DNA from: an uncultured Lachnospiraceae bacterium
GTDB lineage: Bacteria > Bacillota > Clostridia > Lachnospirales > Lachnospiraceae
Length of the DNA: 64,000 nucleotides
NCBI GenBank assembly: GCA_934317845.1
Contig: CAKRES010000003.1
Location: 112,209-176,208 of the forward strand
Reading direction: 5' to 3'
Both the position numbers and the translations under genes were made by a program. Positions 1-6,733 of the stretch are shown here, piece by piece. Position 1 is the first letter of the stretch, and each line of letters opens with the position of its first letter. The notes under the pieces were generated by a model. The model was not told the origin of the DNA. It ran no database searches and saw only the letters and a list, made by a program, of their open reading frames with translations.

Positions 1-99
1 TTCTCCTTTTTTGATCTCTAAATTAAAGTCTTCTACGACGTTTCGGATTCCGTCATAGCTTTTCATGATGTGTTTTAATTCAATAATATTGTTGTTCAC
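1..99 (-). CDS. potA: ABC transporter ATP-binding protein, N-terminal part (PotA-like)
   Basis: Only the first 33 codons lie in the window; the gene runs off the left edge. The GTG start at 97-99 is preceded by AAGGAGG (109-115) at good spacing. The peptide has the first beta strands of an ABC ATPase (IIELKHIMKSYDG, then a DFNLEIKKGE turn just before where Walker A would come). The KSYDG and acidic-turn pattern resembles spermidine/putrescine PotA proteins, which energise polyamine uptake at the inner face of the membrane. The ABC ATPase call is firm; PotA specifically is a guess because Walker A and the regulatory C-terminal domain are outside. It is divergent from the lar genes. Confidence 0.6.
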   Translation of the reverse strand, partial: MNNNIIELKHIMKSYDGIRNVVEDFNLEIKKGE

Positions 100-141
100 G
101 CAGTGTTTCCTCCTTCATGTTTCGCATATGATCCATTTTTC

Positions 142-170
142 TTTATAGCTCAAAATGTGGCAAAATGCAA
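142..170 (-). promoter_or_regulatory. Candidate sigma-A promoter for the PotA-like gene
   Basis: On the minus strand a TTGCAT-like -35 (165-170) and TATAAA -10 (142-147) are separated by 17 bases, upstream of the AAGGAGG site at 109-115. The -35 matches only half of the consensus, so this is tentative. Confidence 0.35.
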
Positions 171-264
171 TATAAAAATCTATGGAGAAATGGATTTTAC
201 CAGCATTTTACCTGACCTTTTTTATTTGGAAGGATTCTTTCTACAATTTCTTAAAAAAATGGGG

Positions 265-270
265 TATACT
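265..270 (+). promoter_or_regulatory. Candidate -10 box for the lar operon
   Basis: TATACT sits 40 bases before the larB start. No good -35 is visible 16-18 bases upstream, so only the -10 is proposed. The rest of the 100-309 divergent gap shows no other clear element. Confidence 0.35.
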
Positions 271-309
271 GTACGAATAGAACGGGTAAGAGAAAAGGGT
301 GAGATTACC

Positions 310-1068
310 ATGCAGATAGATGTGATATTGGAACAGGTGAAAAATGGGACACTGTCCATAGAGGCAGCAAAGAACGCGATCGGGAGAGAGCCGTACGAGG
401 AGCTTGGTTTTGCAAAGCTCGATGTGAGCCGGCCGCTGCGGCAGGGCGTAGCGGAGGTTGTGTTTTGCAGCGGAAAAGAGGAGGAACATCTGGTTGAAAT
501 CTTTCGCCGTCTTTACGCGAAAGAGGGGCGTGTGCTTGGAACAAGAGCAGACAGTGTGCAGTATGAGCAATTAAAAAAAGAATTTCCCGAACTTTCCTAT
601 GATCCGGCATCTCATATAGTGAAGCTGGATCAAAAGCCTCTGGAACAAAAGGGAAGAATTGCGGTATGTACAGCGGGAACGGCTGATTTTGGTGTGGCAG
701 AAGAAGCAGCACAGACGGCGGAATTTTTAGGAAATAAGGTTGACCGGATCTATGATGTGGGGGTCAGCGGACTGCACCGGCTGCTTGTGAAACTGCCTGA
801 AATACAGAAAGCCAATTGTATCATTGCCGTGGCCGGCATGGAAGGGGCACTGGCAAGTGTGATCGGTGGACTGGTGAGCAGTCCGGTGATCGCCGTGCCG
901 ACCTCGGTTGGCTATGGAGCTAATTTTGGTGGTGTGTCTGCACTGCTTACCATGCTTAATTCCTGTGCCAATGGAGTGAGTGTCGTGAATATTGATAATG
1001 GGTTTGGAGCAGGATACAGTGCTTCTTCGATCAATCAGCTTGTCGTAAAGAAGGAGGAAAAATCGTGA
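310..1068 (+). CDS. larB: LarB, pyridinium dicarboxylate synthase (nickel-pincer cofactor)
   Basis: 252 residues, the usual LarB length. LarB carboxylates and hydrolyses nicotinic acid adenine dinucleotide to make the pyridinium-3,5-dicarboxylate mononucleotide scaffold of the nickel-pincer cofactor; it is cytosolic. The C-terminal half has the PurE-like (AIR carboxylase-related) fold signature: IAVCTAGTADFGVAEEA, then DVGVSGLHRLL, CIIAVAGMEGALASV and PTSVGYGANFGG. I chose ATG 310 because the frame upstream codes for nothing LarB-like and family members begin about here. The stop overlaps the larC start by 4 bases (GTGA), so the two are translationally coupled. First gene of a larB-larC-larE run; the lactate racemase gene larA is not in the window. 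Confidence 0.92.
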   Translation: MQIDVILEQVKNGTLSIEAAKNAIGREPYEELGFAKLDVSRPLRQGVAEVVFCSGKEEEHLVEIFRRLYAKEGRVLGTRADSVQYEQLKKEFPELSYDPASHIVKLDQKPLEQKGRIAVCTAGTADFGVAEEAAQTAEFLGNKVDRIYDVGVSGLHRLLVKLPEIQKANCIIAVAGMEGALASVIGGLVSSPVIAVPTSVGYGANFGGVSALLTMLNSCANGVSVVNIDNGFGAGYSASSINQLVVKKEEKS

Positions 1069-2348
1069 AACGATTATATATAGAATGTGACAGCGGGATC
1101 AGCGGAGATATGTTTGTGGCAGCTTTGCTCGATCTGGGTGGAGATTTTCAAAGGCTGGAACAAGTATTAGAGAGTCTCCCGCTTACCGGGTACCGGGTAG
1201 AAGCAAAGGAAGTACAAAAAAGTGCGATCCGTGCGATGGATTTTTCTGTGTTGTTAGACGAATCCTATGAAAATCATGATCATGATATATCCTATTTATT
1301 TCCCGGGCAGGAAGAGTGTAATGAAACTCCGGTACATGAACGTACGCATGACCATACACATGCAGTTTCAGAATATGGCGAGCATATCCATGTTCACCGG
1401 GGGTTTTTGGATGTGAAACAGATCATTGAAGCAGGTAGTTTAACGGATCGGGCAAAGGAGCTTTCGTTAAAGGTATTTGAGGTGCTTGCCCGGGCGGAGG
1501 CAAAGGCGCATGGTGTTTCAGTGGAAGAGGTACATTTTCATGAAGTGGGTGCAGTGGATTCTATTGTTGACATTGTATCGGCTGCCGTGCTCATGGATCA
1601 GCTTGCGATCGGGGAGGTTGTGATCCCGTCTCTGACAGAGGGGTGTGGAACCGTGCGGTGTGCACATGGGCTTCTTCCGATTCCGGTTCCTGCCGTGTTA
1701 CATATATTGGAGCAGTATCAGATCCCGGTTACGATCACACAGAGAAAAGCGGAGCTGATCACACCGACGGGAGCAGCGATCACGGCGGCGTTTTGTACCG
1801 GACATACACTGCCGGAGAAAATGAAGATCACGAAAGTCGGAGTGGGAGCAGGGAAGCGTGCGTATGATCCGCCAAGCCTGCTGCGTGCCATGCTTTATGA
1901 GCCGGAAAAAGAGGAGGAAGAAGACCGCATTGTCAAGCTGGAAACCAATCTGGATGACTGTACGGGGGAGGCTCTGGGCTATGTGATGGAGCGGCTGTTT
2001 GAAGCAGGAGCAAGAGATGTACATTATATCCCGGTATATATGAAGAAAAATCGTCCGGGGTATCAGCTTAATGTGATCTGTGAAACGAGTGCCGTAGAAA
2101 CATTGGAACGGATCATATTTGAAGAAACGACCACTATCGGTATCCGAAGAGTAGAAATGTCGCGCACGATTTTATCCCGCCATATGGATACGGTCATGAC
2201 GTCACTCGGGGAGGTAGCGGTGAAAGAGGTTAGAGTGGGGGGAAAAAGGCGGAGGTATCCGGAATACGAAAGTATCCGTGCAATCTGTGAAAAAGAAGGC
2301 TGCTCCTATCAGGAGGTTTATGATATTGTGAGAAGGGAGCTTTTTTAA
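1065..2348 (+). CDS. larC: LarC, nickel insertion protein (cyclometallase)
   Basis: 427 residues from GTG 1065, with AAGGAGGAA just upstream. LarC inserts nickel into the dithiocarboxylated pyridinium to finish the pincer cofactor, using CTP. The N-terminal ECDSGISGDMFVAALLDLGG and the histidine-rich stretch around residues 70-115 (many HD/HTH pairs, likely nickel handling) are typical of LarC. The middle has FHEVGAVDSIVDIVSAA and the C-terminal part LETNLDDCTGEALGYVMERL. In Lactiplantibacillus plantarum the gene is split in two and joined by programmed frameshift; here it is one uninterrupted frame. It abuts larE with no gap. Confidence 0.93.
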   Translation: MKRLYIECDSGISGDMFVAALLDLGGDFQRLEQVLESLPLTGYRVEAKEVQKSAIRAMDFSVLLDESYENHDHDISYLFPGQEECNETPVHERTHDHTHAVSEYGEHIHVHRGFLDVKQIIEAGSLTDRAKELSLKVFEVLARAEAKAHGVSVEEVHFHEVGAVDSIVDIVSAAVLMDQLAIGEVVIPSLTEGCGTVRCAHGLLPIPVPAVLHILEQYQIPVTITQRKAELITPTGAAITAAFCTGHTLPEKMKITKVGVGAGKRAYDPPSLLRAMLYEPEKEEEEDRIVKLETNLDDCTGEALGYVMERLFEAGARDVHYIPVYMKKNRPGYQLNVICETSAVETLERIIFEETTTIGIRRVEMSRTILSRHMDTVMTSLGEVAVKEVRVGGKRRRYPEYESIRAICEKEGCSYQEVYDIVRRELF

Positions 2349-3149
2349 ATGGAAGAGCTTTTGTGTTATATAAGAAAACTGGCGCAAAAGGATATCATGG
2401 TCGCATTTTCCGGCGGAGTGGATTCTTCTCTGCTTGTAAAGCTGGCGGTTGAGGAAACGAAAAAACAGGGCAATCGTGTTTATGCAGTGTTGGTAAAGAC
2501 TATGCTGCACCCGTTTGCAGAAGAAACTGCGGCGAAAAAGACCTGCGAGGAACTGGGAGCAGTCTTTTTGGTGGAGCAAGTGGATGAATTGGCAGAAGCC
2601 GGAATTGAGGATAATCCCGTGGATCGCTGCTACCACTGCAAAAAAACTATTTTTTTGAAATTACTGAAAATAAAGAAACAGCTGGGGGCGGGGGTATTGT
2701 TAGATGGGACCAACGCCTCTGATCTGTTACAGTATCGTCCCGGCATCCGGGCACTACAGGAACTTCATGTTGTAAGTCCGTTTGCCAGATTTGGGATTAC
2801 CAAAGAACAGATCCGCGAGGAGGCTGAAAAGAGGGGGATATCCGTTGCGAATAAACCAGCTATGCCATGTATGGCAACCCGTTTTCCCTATGGAACTTCC
2901 CTTACCTACGAGATGATCCAAAGGGTGGAACAGGCGGAGCAGGAGATCCGCGAACTGGGATTTTATAATGTACGTCTTCGGGTGCATCAGGATATTGCGC
3001 GTATCGAAGTGGATGTGTGTGATTTAGAAAAAGCTGTTGCTGCCAAAGACCATATCATTGAAATTGCGAATCGATTCGGGTATACTTATGTCTGCCTGGA
3101 TCTGATGGGATTTCGATCTGGAAGTATGGACGTGCATATAGCGAAATAG
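2349..3149 (+). CDS. larE: LarE, sulfur transferase for the nickel-pincer cofactor
   Basis: 266 residues; ATG 2349 follows the larC stop directly. LarE adenylates and then thiolates the carboxylates of the cofactor precursor. The ATP-binding PP-loop SGGVDSS is at residues 21-27. The cysteine matching Cys176 of the L. plantarum enzyme, which gives up its own sulfur, is Cys174 in PAMPCMATRFPYG. Two more cysteines (Cys94 and Cys97 in RCYHCK) are present. Some LarE proteins with three active-site cysteines hold an iron-sulfur cluster and may work catalytically, so this copy could be of that kind. The next gene starts 14 bases later without a visible terminator. Confidence 0.92.
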   Translation: MEELLCYIRKLAQKDIMVAFSGGVDSSLLVKLAVEETKKQGNRVYAVLVKTMLHPFAEETAAKKTCEELGAVFLVEQVDELAEAGIEDNPVDRCYHCKKTIFLKLLKIKKQLGAGVLLDGTNASDLLQYRPGIRALQELHVVSPFARFGITKEQIREEAEKRGISVANKPAMPCMATRFPYGTSLTYEMIQRVEQAEQEIRELGFYNVRLRVHQDIARIEVDVCDLEKAVAAKDHIIEIANRFGYTYVCLDLMGFRSGSMDVHIAK

Positions 3150-3163
3150 CAGGAGATGTTAGT

Positions 3164-4468
3164 TTGAAGAAAGAAAAGAATGAGAAAAAAAGAAAAAGAT
3201 CCGGCAAGGTTGCATGGGACAAGCTGGACAATACAGCCAACTTATTTCCGGTCATTGCCACACAGGAAATGACTAACGTGTACCGCATTTCCGTTTCATT
3301 GAAAGAAAAGGTGGTTCCGGCTTATTTGGAACAGGCATTGGAAAAGGTACTGCCGTGGTTTCGTATTTTCCGGATGCGCCTTCGTGAAGGATTTTTCTGG
3401 TATTATTTTGAGGAAAATCAGAAAAAGATACCGCGCATTGAACAGGAGCATACCTATCCCGGTATGTATATCAACCGCAGCAGAAACAGAAGCTACATGT
3501 TCCGGGTCAGCTATTATGAAAACCGGATCAATCTGGAGGTGTTTCACGCTCTGACCGATGGCTCCGGGGCAATCCTCTTTTTAAAGGAGCTTTTGTATCA
3601 GTATCTGAGACTTTGTCATCCGGAGCTTTTAGAAGAGGAAAAGGATCAGATCAGTAGTGGGCTGGCACTTGATAAGGAAGACAGCTATGTCAAGAATTTT
3701 AAAAAGGGGCATTCGCGTGTCTATAGCTCGAAGAAAGCGTTTTTGATCGATGGGGAGCAGCTTGCTAAAGGAGAGATAGGAGTAATACATGGGTATCTTC
3801 CGGTAACAGCTTTAAAGGAAGCGTGTCATACGCTTCAGGTGACGATCAATGAGCTTTTGGTCGGAGTGATGACGTATAGCATTTATCGGGAATGTCTGTC
3901 TGAAGGAGCAGGAAAATATCCGATTGCAGTTTCGGTTCCGGTAAATCTGCGTCCGTTTTATGACTCCTATACCATGAAGAATTTCTTTGCGATGGTGAGT
4001 GCGCAGTTTGCACCGGAAAAGGAAGAGTATGATTTTACGGAGGTGCTTGCGATCACCACGAAAAGTCTTAGGGAGCAGATCACACCGCAGAATCTGAATG
4101 ATATTTTATCTTATAATGTATCGAATGAAAAAAATCTGGTGCTGCGCTCGGTGCCGCTTTTTATCAAGAAGCTTGTAATGAAACGGGTGTACGGGGTATC
4201 AGCACGCGCCAGTTCGACGACGATCACAAACATGGGAAATATTACACTAAGAGATGCTTATCAAAAATATGTAGAACACTTTTATGTCACACTGTCCATG
4301 TCAAAGGGACAAAAGATCAAAGGTGGTGTCTGTTCCTATCAAGGCACCCTTGTCTTTACCTTTAGTTCCGTGCTGGAGGATGTTACTATCCAGAAGCGTT
4401 TCTTCCGAACGCTTCAAAAACTTGGTGTTCCGGTAGCAATAGAAAGTAATGGGGTGTATGATGAATAA
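3164..4468 (+). CDS. Condensation-domain-like acyltransferase, function unknown
   Basis: 434 residues from TTG 3164, with AGGAG at 3151-3155. It resembles stand-alone members of the chloramphenicol acetyltransferase/NRPS-condensation superfamily, including alcohol acetyltransferase-like proteins. The active-site motif is HALTDGSGA with His128 and Asp132, a single-histidine version of HHxxxDG. The first ~15 residues are very basic (KKEKNEKKRKR), perhaps a membrane or nucleic-acid contact. A PVNLRPFYDSYTMKNFF stretch near the middle also fits the fold. No carrier protein or adenylation domain is nearby, so the acyl donor is probably a CoA ester. It overlaps the next gene and is followed by a hydrolase, suggesting a small lipid- or ester-making unit. 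Substrate not predictable. Confidence 0.6.
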   Translation: MKKEKNEKKRKRSGKVAWDKLDNTANLFPVIATQEMTNVYRISVSLKEKVVPAYLEQALEKVLPWFRIFRMRLREGFFWYYFEENQKKIPRIEQEHTYPGMYINRSRNRSYMFRVSYYENRINLEVFHALTDGSGAILFLKELLYQYLRLCHPELLEEEKDQISSGLALDKEDSYVKNFKKGHSRVYSSKKAFLIDGEQLAKGEIGVIHGYLPVTALKEACHTLQVTINELLVGVMTYSIYRECLSEGAGKYPIAVSVPVNLRPFYDSYTMKNFFAMVSAQFAPEKEEYDFTEVLAITTKSLREQITPQNLNDILSYNVSNEKNLVLRSVPLFIKKLVMKRVYGVSARASSTTITNMGNITLRDAYQKYVEHFYVTLSMSKGQKIKGGVCSYQGTLVFTFSSVLEDVTIQKRFFRTLQKLGVPVAIESNGVYDE

Positions 4469-5168
4469 ATGTGAACGATGCAATATTTATATTATGGATC
4501 AAACAACAGTATGCCCACTTTGTAACACAGTGCTGACTGAAGTGACAGAGAAACCGGAGGACAACGTCCTGGCGCAATTTTTTGTACAGCTTGGACACGG
4601 GGCAAAATATCCGGATGTGCGCAGACAAAACCGTATGGTACATCTTTTGATGCGGATCCTTCTGTTTTGTTTTCTGCTTACCGAAGCATTTTTAGTTTAT
4701 TTGAATGTGCATTATACCCACGGGATCAAATGGAGCGGGATTACAGGAATTGCAATGCTTTACTTTTATTTTTCCCTGTCCTACTGGATCCGTCAGGACT
4801 CCGGCTATGCTGCCAAGATCGGATTGCAGCTTTTGATCACACTGCTTCTGGTCGTGGGGATTGATTTTTTTATCGGTTTTAAGGGCTGGTCACTTAGTAT
4901 CGCGGCTCCGTCCATTGTAATCTTTGGCGATGCGATTGTTGCGATTCTGATGGCTGCCAACCGTTCTCAGTGGTACAGCTACATTTTACTGTTATTCTGG
5001 CATATGCTGTTAAGCGTTGGTATTATTCTGCTTCGTTTTACCGGACGGCTCCCATCGATGACACTTGCTGTCATCAGTCTGGTGGTTACCACTGTTTTTC
5101 TGCTTGCCATTACATTGTTCGGAGAGCGTGCATTAAGACGAGAATTAAAAAGAAGATTTCATATATAA
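4461..5168 (+). CDS. Zinc-ribbon, six-helix membrane protein (DUF6320-like)
   Basis: 235 residues. It starts with a zinc ribbon (Cys4, Cys7, Cys18, Cys21; CERC and CPLC) followed by about six hydrophobic helices between residues 60 and 225. ATG 4461 is preferred to ATG 4449 because it puts the CxxC at the family-typical place and leaves GGGG (4451-4454) as a weak ribosome site. It overlaps the acyltransferase-like gene by 8 bases and is 12 bases before the hydrolase, so the three look co-translated. It recalls the DUF6320 family, from memory and unverified. A role in membrane anchoring or export of the product of its neighbours is inference. Confidence 0.6.
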   Translation: MNKCERCNIYIMDQTTVCPLCNTVLTEVTEKPEDNVLAQFFVQLGHGAKYPDVRRQNRMVHLLMRILLFCFLLTEAFLVYLNVHYTHGIKWSGITGIAMLYFYFSLSYWIRQDSGYAAKIGLQLLITLLLVVGIDFFIGFKGWSLSIAAPSIVIFGDAIVAILMAANRSQWYSYILLLFWHMLLSVGIILLRFTGRLPSMTLAVISLVVTTVFLLAITLFGERALRRELKRRFHI

Positions 5169-5180
5169 AAGGAGAACAGG

Positions 5181-6182
5181 ATGAAGAGAAAGGTAAGCCG
5201 CAGAGGACGTTTCGTGGTAAAAGCAGTGAGGATGTCTACGACATTACCCGTGATCGGACCACATATCCAGGATGGAACGTTGCGCAGAAAAATGCAGGAG
5301 CGGCAGGCGCAGTGGAAGTGTCCTGCTCATTTGGAACTTGTGTCCATTCCTCAAATGAATTATAATATGGAGTGGCTTTGCGTTAAAAAAGACAAAGCTA
5401 TAGAAAAAAAAGAGAACTTTCCGTATGCGGGAGAGTGTGTGATCCTGCAGCTGCATGGCGGCGGTTATGTGGGAAGTCTTTATAATAAGCATCGGGATAT
5501 GGCAGGACTTTACCTGGAGGTTTCCGGTGGTTTTTCAGTGCTCAGTGTAGATTACCGGGTTGCACCGGAACACCCTTTTCCGGCGGCGTTAGAGGATGCG
5601 TATTCTGCCTATGAATGGTTATTGGAACAGGGGTATTCCTCGGAGCACATTTTTTTATGTGGGGATTCTGCCGGAGGTGGGCTGGCACTAAGTCTTTGTA
5701 TGTATTTAAGAGATCATAAAAAAGATCTGCCTGCCGGAATTGTAACGATGTCTGCGTGGACTGATCTGACAAAAAGTGGGGAATCCTATGAGGAGAATTA
5801 TGAATGCGATCCTCTGTTTGGACGCAGCAAGGATACCTTGATCTACCGCCCGGATTATTATGAGCAGGATCGTGCTGATAATCCTTATGTTTCTCCTTTG
5901 CTTGGCGATTTTGCCGGATTTCCGCCAATGCTGATGCAGGTAGGAGAATATGAAATGCTGTTAAGCGACACGCTTCGGGCTGCGAAAAAAGCACAGGAGC
6001 AGGGCGTGGAAGTAACTTGTCATGTTTATCCCGGAATGTTTCATGTCTTCCAATATGGAGAGCTTCTTTACCCGGAGGCAAAAGAGGCATGGGTAGAAGC
6101 AGGACATTTTTTACGGGATTGTTATAAAAGAGAAAAAGGTGAAGACGGCAGAAGGCATGAAAGTAGGCAGCAGGGAACGTGA
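5181..6182 (+). CDS. Alpha/beta hydrolase, hormone-sensitive-lipase type esterase
   Basis: 333 residues, AGGAG site at 5170-5176. It has the HSL-family oxyanion motif HGGG (92-95), nucleophile elbow GDSAGG with Ser163, a Glu258 in GEYEML where the catalytic acid normally lies, and His288 in PGMFHVF. No signal peptide is visible; the N-terminus is basic (KRKVSRRGRFVVK). It would hydrolyse short acyl esters. As last member of the acyltransferase/zinc-ribbon/hydrolase trio it may trim or recycle the ester made by the first gene, which is inference. The last ~14 residues are low in family character and overlap the start of a separate small frame. Confidence 0.75.
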   Translation: MKRKVSRRGRFVVKAVRMSTTLPVIGPHIQDGTLRRKMQERQAQWKCPAHLELVSIPQMNYNMEWLCVKKDKAIEKKENFPYAGECVILQLHGGGYVGSLYNKHRDMAGLYLEVSGGFSVLSVDYRVAPEHPFPAALEDAYSAYEWLLEQGYSSEHIFLCGDSAGGGLALSLCMYLRDHKKDLPAGIVTMSAWTDLTKSGESYEENYECDPLFGRSKDTLIYRPDYYEQDRADNPYVSPLLGDFAGFPPMLMQVGEYEMLLSDTLRAAKKAQEQGVEVTCHVYPGMFHVFQYGELLYPEAKEAWVEAGHFLRDCYKREKGEDGRRHESRQQGT

Positions 6183-6312
6183 TGTAAAGAAGAAATACAG
6201 AGGAGCAAAGAAAAATTCATGGGGTGATTATGAGATCACAAAGGGAACTTCCAAACTCAGTATTTTAATGAATGACGGTAAAGTTGAGAGTATCGAATAC
6301 ACTGCAAAATAA
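6157..6312 (+). pseudogene. Small frame, likely C-terminal remnant of a repeat-type secreted protein
   Basis: 51 residues from ATG 6157, overlapping the hydrolase 3' end. The sequence runs KVGSRERDVKKKY, then GDYEITKGTSKLSILMNDGK, then VESIEYTAK. This fits the closing module of Lachnospiraceae cell-surface proteins that pair a 'KVGxSxxxVKKxYG' helix with a beta hairpin. Without the upstream part and signal peptide it looks like a decayed 3' end; the frame stays open upstream inside the hydrolase region. It could instead be a real small protein. No ribosome site is visible. Confidence 0.4.
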
Positions 6313-6319
6313 GAAACAA

Positions 6320-6348
6320 ACATAAACGAATGGAACCTTTCATACACT
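6320..6348 (+). promoter_or_regulatory. Predicted sigma-E promoter of spoIIID
   Basis: CATACACT (6341-6348) matches the sporulation sigma-E -10 consensus CATACAHT. A looser -35 match ACATAAAC (6320-6327) lies 13 bases upstream. Transcription would begin near 6355, about 24 bases before the TTG start. spoIIID is a known mother-cell sigma-E gene. Confidence 0.55.
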
Positions 6349-6380
6349 TAGAGTAAACAAGTATGAGAGGTTCTTTTTTT
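6333..6380 (+). terminator. Intrinsic terminator overlapping the spoIIID promoter and start
   Basis: GAACCTTTCATAC (6333-6345) pairs with GTATGAGAGGTTC (6361-6373) with one G-U, followed by a run of seven T. It would end the lar/hydrolase transcript. Its left arm holds the first bases of the sigma-E -10 box, and its right arm holds the GAGAGG ribosome site of spoIIID. Confidence 0.7.
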
Positions 6381-6645
6381 GAAGGATTATATTGAACAGC
6401 GAGCCATTGCGATCGGAAACTATATTTCAGAAACGAAAGCGACGGTACGGCAGGCAGCCAGGCAGTTTGGCGTAAGTAAATCCACCGTACATAAAGATCT
6501 GATCGACCGCCTTCCGGGACTGGATGAAAGTCTTTATGAGCAGGTGCGGAAGGTGTTAAACATCAACAAATCAGAGCGGCATATCCGAGGGGGACTTGCC
6601 ACAAAAAGAAAATATTTAAAGCAGCATGAAAAAAACGACAGATAA
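6379..6645 (+). CDS. spoIIID: SpoIIID, mother-cell sporulation regulator
   Basis: 88 residues. SpoIIID is a DNA-binding activator/repressor of sigma-E and sigma-K genes in the mother cell. The helix-turn-helix lies in ATVRQAARQFGVSKSTVHKDL (about 21-41), followed by LPGLDESLYEQVRKVLNINKSERHIRGG, closely matching the Bacillus protein. The TTG start is chosen because the N-terminus (KDYIEQRAIAIGNYI) lines up with residue 1 of known SpoIIID; GAGAGG (6365-6370) is the ribosome site. It shows the organism belongs to a sporulating lineage. The start region overlaps a terminator hairpin and a likely sigma-E promoter. Confidence 0.95.
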   Translation: MKDYIEQRAIAIGNYISETKATVRQAARQFGVSKSTVHKDLIDRLPGLDESLYEQVRKVLNINKSERHIRGGLATKRKYLKQHEKNDR

Positions 6646-6733
6646 ATCAACTTCATGGTGCAAAGAAACGCGAAATATGATATGATTAAAGAGATTATTT
6701 TGGGTTTATATTACGTAGAGATGAGGTGATAGT

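Noticed and set aside
103..309. In-frame extension of larB upstream to 103
   Set aside because: It gives a hydrophobic, non-family leader and would overlap the divergent promoter region; LarB proteins begin near ATG 310.
305..712. Minus-strand open frame of 135 codons inside larB
   Set aside because: No ribosome site, low-complexity Leu/Pro/His composition, antisense to a clear gene.
1065..2348. Programmed frameshift in larC as in Lactiplantibacillus
   Set aside because: The frame is continuous here and full length.
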